DNA of 64,000 bases, from NCBI GenBank assembly GCA_001792895.1, contig MARA01000003.1:2232001-2296000 (forward strand), read 5' to 3'. This document shows, piece by piece, positions 22,470-33,152 of the stretch. Within the stretch, counting starts at the first letter, position 1. Each line of letters starts with the position of its first letter. The translations under genes and the position numbers were made by a program. Origin of the DNA: Lentinus brumalis. Its lineage: Eukaryota; Basidiomycota; Agaricomycetes; Polyporales; Polyporaceae. The notes below the pieces were generated by a model. It searched no databases, was not told the DNA's origin, and saw only the letters and a list, made by a program, of their open reading frames with translations.

Positions 22470-22644
22470 AGCGCGTTCCTATAGAGTTATGCAGAAATCG
22501 TGAGGCGAACGGAGGTGGTCGTGGTCGTGGAGGTAGGTGTACAAGCTCTGAAAGTGGCTGATAGCCGCGTACCCCGCCTTGCCTCCTACCATCGCGCTCG
22601 TGCTAGCACATTCTACCCAGATCTCGGAAGTTCTGGTCGCCATC
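22470..22644. promoter_or_regulatory. Bidirectional promoter GET3 / SRP68
   Basis: 175 bp between the start codons of two genes for different ER-targeting routes. The stretch GTGGTCGTGGTCGTGGAGGTAG near 22514-22536 is a short G-rich repeat. No known operator recognised. Confidence 0.55.
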
Positions 22645-24771
22645 ATGTCTGGCAAACCGCAATTGCACTTCCAGGGTACGCCGGTGTAGCAGAAATGTGG
22701 AGTGCAAGCAAGCATTGACTTCTTGGCAGCGCTCCTGATCGCAAACGAGCAGCGGAACGCGTATGGACTGCGTTATAACGACTATGAACGCTACAGGTAC
22801 GTACTCCATCATCCAATCGACCTCTATGTCCTTATGCATCGTAGGAAACACTGTTACAACCGGACTCATCGTCTGCGCTCGTCGCTCAAGTTGACATACG
22901 GAAGGGGTCGTGAATTCAAGAAGTTGCCTCCCATTCACCTGGAAACAGTCAAGGAGGGACAGTGAGTCGAATCAAGCACGTCCTGGGGGACATATTGCTG
23001 ATGATCGTAGTCTCCAACTACTCCTGTTCGAAGCGGAGCGAGCATGGGCGCACTCCCAAGAGATGCAAGCAGAGTCGCTGAAGCTCTCATCCACCGCGAA
23101 GTCATCGAGTGGCAGCGCTGCAGAGGCTGCTGCGAAGCAGTCCTCGTCTCTCCGCAAGCACGCGACACGCCGGATGCGCCGTTCCATCCACTGGGCAACG
23201 CAGCTTCTCTCGCACTGCCAGGCTCTCTACGCCCAGTCGCGCCTGTCCGCTGAAGACCTGACGCAAGTGAACACCTACACGCTCATCCTGAACGGCCGCT
23301 TCCTCCACCAGCGGTACGAGTTCGAAGACGCGCTCGTGCAGCTCAGCGTCGCCCGCAATCTTCTCGATGCGCTCGCGGACGCGGCGGCGACGAGTCGCGC
23401 ACAAGCCCTTGCGGTCGCGTTCGCTGACGAAATTGGCCCGGAGATCCGCCATTGCGCGCACGAGCTCCGCCGAGACAAGGCGTACGATGTCGACGCCGTC
23501 GTTGCGGACGTCGCCCCTAAGCACCGGAACGCGCTTGTGCAGGACTGTGACGCGATCCTTGCGCGATTGAAGGACGAGACCGGCGCTGTTGGCCAGGGCA
23601 AGGGTAAGCTGAAGGAACTGCTGTGGGAGGACGAGCCGGTGCCCGTGCGCAACCCGGAGTTGGTGGACGTCTTATTGAAGGTCCAAGAGGCAGAGGAGCG
23701 TCTGTCAGCCGCGGAGAAGCCTGGCGGAGACGAGCACGGCAAGTCAGAGAAGGGGAAGGTGGGCAAGGGAGCGCGGTCGAAACGCGGTGTTGCCTCATAC
23801 GATGCGATTCTGCTTGCGCTGAGCGAGGCTGAAGATGTCGCACGGAAGCTGGCGGAGGGGCAGAAGGTATGCTCTCATGGACACACGCGGCGGATCACCA
23901 CTCATGCCATCTTCAGCTGAGCGGCACAACGGCTGCTGCTGGCACGCGAGACATCCACTTCGTGCATGCCTACATTGTCTATCAGCTCCTCTCGCGCCGC
24001 GTGCAGCGCGACCTGCTCCTGACCTCGACACTCCTCCACCAGCTTCACGCCGCACAGAAGGCCCACGCGTCTTCGCGGAAGATGCACGTGGACGCACGCT
24101 TGTACCCCGCGATCGTAAAGCTACTCGACTCCGTCCTGCAGTCGCTGGAACAGATGCGCACGCTCCCCATCGTCGACGAGAGTCCCGACCTCGCCGCCGC
24201 AGTCGACGCCCGCCTCTCGTTCACGAAGGCGCGCCGGTGCTACTACCTCGCATGGTGCTACGTCCCGCTGAAGAAGTACGCCGAGACGCTCTCGCTCACC
24301 CAACACGCGTCCATTCACCTGCGTGAGTGTCGCTCGATGCTTGCACCGACGATCGACACGGATCCGATCAACGGGGGCGAGCCGGCGTTCTACCCGCTCA
24401 CCCTCGCCGACCTCGACAAGCTCGAAGAGAAGCTCACCCTCGACAGCACGTCGTTCAAGAACGACTGGTTCGCGTACAACGGCGGCTCCCTCGACCCCGA
24501 GAGTAGCAAGACCCACAAAAAACCGCTCTTCTTCGATATTGCGCTGAACTACATCAATCTGGACATGGACCGTCTGCAAGAACGTGCTGGGAAGGTTCCT
24601 GAGACAAAGGCTGCTCCTGTCGCTGCGCCCGCTCCGCAGGCGGCGGAGAAGAAGACCCAGGCGTCAAGGGCGAAGGTGGAGGAGATCGAGCGGTCGGCCA
24701 CGCCCGAGCCGAGCTCGCAAGCTCGGGGCGGTTTGAGCAGTCTGCTCGGCGGCTGGTGGGGAAGGAGTTGA
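22645..24771 (+). CDS. SRP68: Signal recognition particle subunit SRP68
   Basis: SRP68 binds 7S RNA with SRP72 and is needed for ER targeting of secretory proteins. Exon 1 (22645-22675) encodes MSGKPQLHFQ; the next begins at 22730 with LLIANEQRNAYGLRYNDYER, then KHCYNRTHRLRSSLKLT, the conserved N-terminal RNA-binding helices. The long exons at ~23013 and ~23918 encode tetratricopeptide-like helices (YEFEDALVQLSVARNLLDAL; AHASSRKMHVDARLYPAIVK; KKYAETLSLTQHASIHL). A Lys/Gly-rich linker lies at ~23740-23790. The C-terminus is Ala/Pro-rich and ends GGWWGRS, near the region that contacts SRP72. Its stop faces an F-box gene. Confidence 0.88.
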
Positions 24772-25009
24772 GGTGGCTCGTCTACGGAAGGTGAAATAGT
24801 CAGGAGCCATATGATATGGCCCGGGACGAACGCTTGTATACACCGCCCAATGTTGTGTCGCTACGGTATGGCCATGGGCTCTCGCAACAGGGACTCGTAC
24901 AACGCAACTTCAGCTTGCACAGGGTGCTGCTCCCTTGCACTCCCATATCACAACGCATCGAAGGTGATAGTCTCTGTTCCTCGGCCCGACTGCTTTTCTG
25001 TCGGATATT

Positions 25010-26877
25010 TTACCACAGTGCGCCTTCCCAACATCCACTCCCGTACGGTCCCGCTCTCGGCTCGTTACAGTACGCCGGGAGCGGCAAATTGGGGAGGACA
25101 TCGACATACTCCACTTCCACCGTTGAAAAGTGCTCTCGTAGCTGCGATAGGTCCGACTCGTTGATCACGAGCTGCCGCACGACCTGCAAAACTAGATGCT
25201 CCAGGTAGTCGTATGCTCCCGTCCTGAGCTGCGCGAGCATGTCCACGAATGACAAGGCGTATAGGACGTATGTGTGTCTAGACGAGGACTCGGGGAGAAG
25301 GCCATAGATGAGACGCAGGCTCTTGAGTTGATGGGCCTTGAACGATGGGTCGAGTGCACTCGGGCACAAAGAGAGGTCGGGAGAGATGAACGTGGTATGG
25401 CCCGCGTGCCTGTTGTCTTTGAGGACGAGCATCTCGAGCGCTGGCAGGGATGCGACGATGGAGTGGAGGATCGCGAACTTGTGATCGCGCACGCGGCTGA
25501 CGTTCGTCACCCACACCTCGCGAACGCAAGGGAGAGTGGTGGAGTGTGTGATCAGCTCAGCGTACCGATCCCATATTCCTTGTGTGTCCTGACCGCTGGT
25601 GAGTCGCTCGGTCTGAGACACATGTGCGACCTGGTCCGGGCTGACCACGGCTATTGCATCGTCGAGCCATGAGCGGTTATATACTTGGCGCGTGAATGCG
25701 AGCCTGGTGTCTGCTTGAAAGGCTCTATGAGACATCCAACGGGCGATATCAGACCCAACAGCAGCATCCCGAGTGTAGAGAATTTGAGTAGCTGACTGTG
25801 ACGGAGTGGAAGGGAGCAATGCGAGATAATATTGCAGAGCGGCCTGCGGCAGATTATGTATGGTGAGGCGACGGAGTTTCTCCATATGGAGAGGTTGCGG
25901 GTCCGGAACAGCTCCATCGGCGAGCTTACTGAGGACCAAGGATTCAAGACTCGGGCAGAGGGACAAGACGTTCGCGATAGCGGGGTGCAGGCCCTGCATA
26001 TGGATATCGCAAAGGGCAAGATGGGTCAAGTGAGGAAGGGATGAGGAGGGGAGCAGAGGAACGCCTCTGATAAAGAGATCTCGAAGCGCAGCGGTCGCAG
26101 TGGTCGGTAGAAGAAAGGAGTGTGTCGGCCATTTGAATAGGTCACCCGTTCTACCACACAAGCTGCAGGACATCAACCCTGGACTACTGAACTTTGAGAG
26201 AGATTGCACGTAATTGATATGCCTGTGTCCTATATCCGTGAAGTGAAGCTCCCGAACCTGATGGGCATGTGAGGGGTAAAATCCGTCAAGGATGTCCGTG
26301 AAGTCCTTGGACGGCGTCACCAGGACCGCCAGCGGGACACTGTCGGATATCCGTGTTTGTGCGATAAAGGCAGAGTTTGATCGTGTATCCACAGTCGACC
26401 ACAAGAGAGGATTGGACAAGGCTACCGTCCGCAGGTGTCGGCAAGTGCTCGTTACAGGAACGAGCATGGTTATATCCCTGGCCGCGCTATGCCAGAAAGG
26501 CTGGAAACCGATGGGCTGCTTGTCCAGAGTATCCGGGATGGCCTCCATAATATGGTTCAGAATCTCGACAGGTAGAGCGCAGAGTGGTACGCGTGCATTG
26601 ACTGTCTCACGGAGATCCGAGACAGTCTTCAGCAGCATCTCGAGGCACCTCTCAATCTGGAGATGATACGAGTCAGGCATTAGGAACAATGAGATAAGCT
26701 CCCACGAGCATACCGCAACAGTTCTGTCAACACCTCGATGAGCACACATCTCTACGGACAGCTAAGAATCAAAACTTGAACGCACGACATACTGGGTGCT
26801 TTCCGCTGTAATTGGGAAAGAGCGGCCCTCGTGATGCCCTCGATATGTGGCGTATCCGCCTTCGAACTTGCATCCAT
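25010..26877 (-). CDS. F-box protein with LRR-like C-terminal region (paralogue 1)
   Basis: Probable substrate receptor of an SCF ubiquitin ligase. The first exon reads MDASSKADTPHIEGITRAAL and likely splices (donor ~26797) over an intron to IERCLEMLLKTVSDLRETVN. The F-box follows (LPVEILNHIMEAIP ... CRHLRTVALSNPLLWSTVD). About 450 residues of irregular leucine-rich segments (LTHLALCDIHMQGLHPAIAN; LESLVLSKLADG) follow to a C-terminus VPLPAY-like motif PLPAYCNEP and WEGALW. The gene at 50994-52652 shares the F-box context and the same C-terminal pattern (PLPEYAREPEA, WNGAFH), so the two are paralogues. Substrate unknown. Such F-box families are greatly expanded in Agaricomycetes. The start is less certain than the rest. 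Confidence 0.75.
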
Positions 26878-27090
26878 TGCTCGGAGAAGCTTTGTGCGAG
26901 AATCTACGAGATGATAAGTCCGTTCAAACCAGCTGCAATCGTCCTGGTGGACTGCGGTAAGTCGACGGTCCGGGCCCGTTTGGGCCCTGGGGATCACCAG
27001 CCACAGCGCACAGCTGAGGACCGGCGCTTGCGGGCTTCTTGTCTGCTACATACCGCGTCAAGTTCTGGTTCTGTCCTTACCACACTTGAA
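26878..27090. promoter_or_regulatory. Divergent promoter, F-box protein / SMN-like
   Basis: 213 bp between divergent starts. No motif recognised. Confidence 0.4.
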
Positions 27091-28176
27091 ATGATGCGGC
27101 AAATAGTATCCTACGACGATATAGCGACACCTGAGCCACCCACCTCACCGACCAAACCGCAGACGAATCCTGCTACAGCCCAGCCTCCAGCAAAGAAGAG
27201 GAAGACGGCCCCGAACCAGAGACAGAGTGGCTCAAGACCGCAACAACACTGGGACGACCCGGGGAACCAAGCACCTCCCATGAACTACGACGACGTGCCA
27301 GCGCCAGCATCTTCGACGACCATTGGGACAGCCGTGGACGTGGAGGCCGCAGGCGGAGAGGAGGAGTACTATGAAGAGGAGGAGGAGGAGGAGGAGGAGG
27401 AGAGCAGGGAACTCTCGCATGACGAGATCTGGGACGATTCTGCCCTCATAGATGCGTGGAACAGTGCAGCGGCGGAGTACGAGGTACGTGTCCCGCTCCG
27501 TCAGACTGCCCGTCGAGTCCTGACTCCACCTGGCTGCTACAGGCCTACCATGGCCCAGGCAAAAGTTGGAAGAACGAGACGGTGAAGAAGTCGCCGCTGT
27601 ATGTGTCTGGTGTCAATCTCTATTCAACTCATCGCGTATGCTCATCCCGTGTTTCAAGCAGTTGGTACAACGTCCCGCCCGCCACGACTTCCAAGTCGAA
27701 ACAAACCGCCACCGCGCCCTCTGCTTCCACTGAGACCGTCATAAATGGCACCAGCACCCACGAAGCTGCTGCTGCCTCTGGATTCGGGGCAGACTCCGCC
27801 CCACTCAACTTCGACACCTTCGTTCCGTCGCACGATCCCTCACTCGCAGCCGCTGCTGGCTCTCTCTTGACCGTCCCGACCATGGACGGGATAGCCGGCG
27901 CAGGGACGGGGAGCGAAATGGCGATGGCCAGCCAGGACGAGGCCTTCTCGCGCGCGATGACCGCGATGTACTGGAGCGGGTACTGGACGGCAGTCTACCA
28001 CGTACGTCCTCTCCATATCTCTTCCCGATCCTACAGCTGCTGAACTCCTCGTACAGGCTCGCAGGAACGAGTCCGCCCAGCACGGCAGTGCCCAAGTGAG
28101 CAGTGACGGCGCTCAGCAGGAGGAAGAAGGCGTCGAAGAGGACGAGGACGAGGAGATGCTGCCGGCGCAGCGGTGA
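27091..28176 (+). CDS. SMN-like protein (survival motor neuron), Tudor-less fungal type
   Basis: SMN nucleates the complex that loads Sm rings onto snRNAs. Exons 27091-27483, 27543-27598, 27662-28001 and 28057-28176 sum to 909 nt (302 aa). Two SMN hallmarks are present at the correct ends: the Gemin2-binding helix DEIWDDSALIDAWNSAAAEY (residues ~112-131) and the C-terminal YG-box-like oligomerisation helix RAMTAMYWSGYWTAVYH (~245-262). Between them is a Ser/Thr/Ala-rich linker and no Tudor domain, as in the S. pombe protein. An acidic run of consecutive Glu precedes the Gemin2 helix, and a basic KKRKTAP lies near residue 35. The start could also be the second ATG at 27094. Confidence 0.82.
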
Positions 28177-28515
28177 TTGGGCCTGATGTGGCAAAGTGTG
28201 CTCCAACCTCCTGTAGGTGCCTGTTTCTCGAATGGAGACGACCATCCATGCTTACACTCCCCGTGGATGCGTCGAATTCATACGCCATCCACCCAAAGCG
28301 ATGTATCTGTCTACTGTCCGGATGACCATGGTCGGTAAGTGTTTCATCCTTCCTCAACGTACGTGCAGTGCGATGCTGGTCCGGTGCGTACCGTCGTCCG
28401 CTCTAACGTAAGTATACGGAATTATGAATATGGCTCAGTGGCGCCCAGAAATGTCTGCCAAGAAATGGTAACAGAATCATGAATATCATGGTACAAAGCA
28501 TCGTAGTCGTAGCAA
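28177..28515. other. Convergent intergenic region, SMN / NIC96
   Basis: 339 bp between facing 3' ends. Nothing recognised. Confidence 0.4.
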
Positions 28516-31500
28516 TTACAGGGCAATCTCCACATCTAGTCGTGCGAGATACGAATACACATCGGGCGACATCCTGTACTTGAGGTTGCCCGCGAAGATA
28601 ATAAGTGACCTCGATTTTTTGCGCAGCGATACCAGAGTCTGCGGTATGAACATCAGCATCCGAACAAGCGCACGCAAGGATGAGGGGGTAGAGCGTACCA
28701 TCTGCCGCGCTGCGTCGGGCAAGGACGACGCCTTCACCTTCTGGTGCACGGCGGCCAAGATGTCCATCGTGAGCGTAAGGAACGTCTGCAGGTTGCGCTG
28801 CAGCGCGTCCGGGAGCTCGCGGAACTCCTCCGCCCGCTTCGTGATCTTCGCCACGTCTCCGTCCATAGGGATGAGGTCCGTCGACTCCATAAGCTGCGAT
28901 AACCCAGACGCCCATTACAACGCATGCACTCAGCGATTTGTCCAAATTTCGCACCACAGACGCGAGAACACGCACCTCCAGAGCAGCCTCGATCCTCCCT
29001 GCGTCCTTGGCGTCCATCGCCTCGCGCACACGGAGCAGCCTGATGACCGCATCGCGCTCTTTGCCCACCGCCCGGTTCGTGCGCTCGTAGTGCCGGAGGA
29101 TGTCCGCCGCGGTGCGCTCGATCGTGCGCGCCTTCTCGTCGACGCTGGGCTGGGCGATCGTGTTGCCCAGCGCGTGCGCGAGCACCCCGATGACCGTCGC
29201 GTAGTCCCCTGCGAGGTTGTACAGCTTGATCGCCTCGGGGATGCGGTCGGCTTCTTCGGACGACTTCGCGGCGCGAATGAGGATATGCTCGTTGTACTCA
29301 TGGGCATTCTCGAGCTTGAGGAGGGACGCGCTCTGCTCAATCACTCCGCTCTGAGGGTGGGGATAACGTGGTGAGCGGCGGTAACAAAGCAGAATGGGGA
29401 GATGCAACGTACGAATCGTGTTCCGTCTGGACGGAAGCCTCCGACGAGCTCTTCCCATGCGGCACCGGGGTTGGCGAGGACGATGATGCGGCGAACGAGT
29501 TCCCAAGCGTTCTCGACCTGCTCCTTCCCGACGCCGCCTGGCTGGTCTGCGCTGAGACACACACAATATACATACTGCAGTGCTTCACGAGCATCCATCC
29601 GGACGAACTGGCGGACGTAGCGCCAGATAAGCGTCGAGAGGCTGAGAGCAGGGGGCGACACAGGAGAAAGCGTCACTGAGAAGAGCAGTCAGTCATATTG
29701 CCTGGATATATCTTGGGCCGGGATACGACTTACAAGGCGTGACATCAGACGTCTCGGCTCGCGAGGGCACACGCAAGAGACCATGGTACGCAAGTGCGAT
29801 CGCGAGGTGCACGGCTTCCACCTCCGTCTCGTGGTGGTCCCAGAGTGCTGCCACTGCCTGTTGGGAGATTCATAAGAAAGTCGCACCTAGAGAAAGCAGA
29901 CGCTTACCCGCTCGAACTGCCCGCACATTAGGAGTACGCCGGCCCAGACGCCCCTCTTGGCCCCCTTCTGCCCGGGCACGCCATCAAAGTGCCGTTCACC
30001 ATAGTTGAGTAGCACCTCCGCCAGTCCTCTCAAACCACCGAGCTCCTCCTCGTCGACCTGTGCGGACGATCAACTGGAGTCTCATATCACTACAGGCGAG
30101 AATTGCTTACCATTGAGAGCTGGAACCATAGCCAGTCCTCTGTCGTGACTGTGACCTGTGCGACACTTCTCCGCGTGGGGTCGATCTTGCCCATGAGCTT
30201 GTACAGTGCGAGCTTGAACGGATCTGCGGTCGAAGAATGCAGCATGTGAGCGTTGTACGCGGCGTGCAGCTGGTCCCGGTGAGGTTTCGGTAGCCTGCGC
30301 AATAGTCGACGTCAGTTGGATCCTACTAGATGATGAGATATGCCGCGTACCTCCTGTCTGGCGACTCAACCCAAGCCCGCAGGTGGCTGAGGAAGCTCGA
30401 TTCACGGTGCTCGATAGCTTGCTGGTACCGCATCGCCTCCTCCAATGCCTCCTGCGCGTGCCCAGTCCGGATCAAATAGAACAGTTTCGCCCACAGTGGT
30501 TGGCCCGCCACAAGCTCAATTCTATCCTCCCACTCGCCACTCCGGTAATGCCTCACCAGCACATATGCGCGGATCTTGTTCGACACACTGGGATCACCAC
30601 CAAGACGTGCCTCCGTCGGCCGGGCCTGCAATGTCCGATCGACGACGTCCCAGTACTGCTCCTCCAACGATTCACGCGCGCCCTTCGCGATTTGCCTCCG
30701 CAGCTCGACCGCATCTCTCGACTCTGGGTCACCGAGATATGCACGGGCGAACTTCCGCTCGATGAGCGGTGCGTTGAGGATATGTGCCCCAGCATGCGCT
30801 ATTGGAGGCAGAGAAGGTGGTTCACCGGTGATTTTGGCCAGGACACAGAAGTTGTGTGTGATCTGAGCAGACCGCGGCTGTTCACGAGCGAACCTTGTGA
30901 GTCTCACGACGCATAATCGAGACAGCAACACTTACATCTGGGTTTGCAGACAGGGAGGCTTGAACGAGGGCGTGGATGATAGGGAAGGACGTGCCGCGAA
31001 GTCTCGCTGTGTTAAGCTCTGAGACAACACGGTCGTACGCCATCATCTTGCTCTGCATTTGGAGGCTCGGACTGGGCCCGACGCTTGCCTAGACGGTAGC
31101 ATTCGTGGTTAGTATGTCACTTTCAGGGCAGGTCTCACGATGGGCAGCGAGAGACCGCGAGCCAATCCTCGATCGCCAAGAAGGCTATCTGCAGGGCCGC
31201 TATCTGTCACGTCTCCGGAGGTTACTCAGGTAGCATAACCTGGCGCGGGCGCAGCCTGCATTTATATGTCTTTCGTCGGCCACCGCGCCAATGCGGTCAA
31301 AGGACTTCTGCGATACCACAGATACGGACTCTCTTCCCAGGGAGTCTGTCTGAGCCACAGCAACAGATATCATGAAGCGCGGTATACCTTCCTCCGCCCA
31401 CCACACCACCCCCGAGCCGACGTAACCCACCAGTTCTCGTAGCCGAACCACCATAATCACCACGTCGCAAGGTTAAGTTGAAGGTACTCACAGACAAGAG

Positions 31501-32048
31501 GTTCTTCCCATGCGTACTCTTCTTGAGGTCCGTAACCGCCTTGTTCTCTCCTCCGACGCGTGCGCCCAGCTGCTCAAACACCCGCTTCTTGCGTGCTTCC
31601 CAGTCCCGCCGGCCACGGTCCTCCAGCACACGGTAGAACTCCTCCTGCGTCTCTCGCCGGCCTTCTTCGATGGTGGAGATGAGGTTCTGTTCATGGGCAT
31701 GGCGGAGGTAGCCCGCAACATCGGTGTCCTGAAGTGCTTGTAGCGGCGAGAACGTGGTCTGTGTGTTGAGATGCGCGATAGAGCTTGCAAGTGCAGGCGC
31801 GTCAACATGTGCCTGTGCAAGCAGATAGTTTCTGAGGACATCCGTCTCAGCAGTGTTGCGTAGGCCATGTAGCAAGCGACTCACGCGCGGCTTGTGTCTG
31901 TGGATGTTCCAGGCTGTCTCGAGACGAGTCTTCGAGATTGCGCTTCGATCTGGTCAAGCGAGAGATTCACGGACGGAAGGTCTGGGCGCGAGAGGTGAGA
32001 AGTGAGCGCTTTCGAGGCATTCAAGAGCGCAGAAAGGTCTGTAGACAT
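28516..32048 (-). CDS. NIC96: Nucleoporin NIC96/NUP93
   Basis: Structural scaffold nucleoporin of the inner ring, linking the Nsp1 channel complex to the pore. It starts MSTDLSALLNASKALTSHLS. The N-terminal coiled-coil region follows (RLLHGLRNTAETDVLRNYLL; EEGRRETQEEFYRVLEDRG; RKKRVFEQLG). The rest is the ACE1-type helical solenoid (LEEAMRYQQAIEHRESSFLS; IRAYVLVRHYRSGEWEDRIE; RIPEAIKLYNLAGDYATVIG) to the C-terminal FAGNLKYRMSPDVYSYLARL. Roughly a dozen short introns; internal borders are approximate. Its start codon lies 168 bp from the left end of the nested transposon at 32217, so its promoter is either very short or partly displaced by that insertion. Confidence 0.9.
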
Positions 32049-32216
32049 CTTGATGGCCGTCGTAGAGTGGTCGTTAGCGCGTTCGTAGGAATCGGGGACG
32101 GCGGGGCATGAAGCAGGAACGGGTGGCGGGAGAAAACAAGGCAGTTGTCGCGCACCGCGGTCAACGTCGCGTCTGATCCACGTGATTAAGACGCTGGCAA
32201 GTTATACTGAAATTAC

Positions 32217-32267
32217 TTACAGCCGTTTACCAAACGATAGGCCCCTTTCGCTCCTGTGTATACATAG
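32217..32267 (+). repeat. Left arm of the outer terminal inverted repeat
   Basis: Pairs with 45570 back to ~45519 with about five mismatches over 51 bases. Its last 14 bases are also the left copy of the LINE target duplication. Confidence 0.85.
32254..32267 (+). repeat. Left copy of LINE target-site duplication (14 bp)
   Basis: CTGTGTATACATAG here and at 45388-45401, directly repeated on both sides of the LINE. Confidence 0.8.
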
Positions 32268-32338
32268 TGAACCCTCTTGACCCCTTACCACCACCTGAGA
32301 CGCCCAGTGGCTCAGCTTGGCAACTCGGACTCAGCGTT

Positions 32339-32766
32339 ATGGGCCCGAAACCCGCTTCGTCCTCCTCTCGGACAGCACCCGCCGCATCTTCAGCTTCGCA
32401 AGTGCCGTCCGTTCCCCCGAGCTCGTCGCAACAGGAGCCCCCGCCGACCCCCACCGCCACTTGTCCCCTGGACTCCCTCGACCAACTACTAGCGCTAGTC
32501 GACCAGTACAATCGACAAAGGAGCCTTGCTACAAAGCGCAGAGACGAAATCACCGTCTTTGTCGAACACACTCGCACGCTTTTCATTTCGGCCTTGGCAT
32601 CCGCCCGGGCCGACCAACCCGCCCCGAGCACCGGCCCCAGCATGACCGGAGCATCACCTGCCGACCTTGCCTCGCTGAGCGCGAAGCTTGAGGCCACCCA
32701 GCAGGCGGTCTCCTCCCTACAAGGGGAGCTTGCCCAAGTCGTGAAGACCTCCGTTCGGGAGGCACT
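32339..32766 (+). pseudogene. LINE ORF1, 5' part (split by CACTA insertion)
   Basis: Starts MGPKPASSSSRTAPAAS and has a Ser/Pro-rich N-terminus, then a coiled-coil-like stretch (LDQLLALVDQYNRQRSLATK; LEATQQAVSSLQGELAQVV). The frame is cut at 32766 after REAL. The continuation on the far side of the insert (40090) resumes in the same frame (ESSPPARAVTSIA). Confidence 0.8.
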
Positions 32767-32792
32767 CACTGGGTTTTGCCACCCCTGGTTCA
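32767..32792 (+). repeat. Left TIR of CACTA-type element
   Basis: CACTGGGTTTTGCCACCCCT then GGTTCA; pairs with 40086-40060 with one mismatch and one extra C on the right side. Confidence 0.88.
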
Positions 32793-33152
32793 GATGCCAG
32801 CATAAGACGGACTTGTACATATTATAAGCTAGTTGAACCCCGCCAATAGACTACTGATTCGGAGTCCGAACAAGTTGGAATCCGCTTGACGCCTTGACGG
32901 GGTCACATGTTCGACGCGTCCACGTCCTTCGGCCTGGGACGGCGCGTAAGTAAACGCGTATCCTCCTTCTATCCACACCTGGTTGAACCTCGAATCCGCC
33001 TGCGTATCGTGTCTCGTACTCTGCTCTGTTCTTGACCCTCAAACATCGTAGGTACTCGCAAGCAGGGCTGAGGGTTCACATGCGCTGATGACTATATACT
33101 AGAGGCCCCCGGGAGCCTGACCCGGGGAGTGCGCTTTCCCTCTCACCACCAC

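Noticed and set aside
32267..32338. Extension of LINE ORF1 upstream to the left target duplication
   Set aside because: The frame begins with GTG at the duplication; the first ATG is at 32339. Upstream is better read as 5' UTR.
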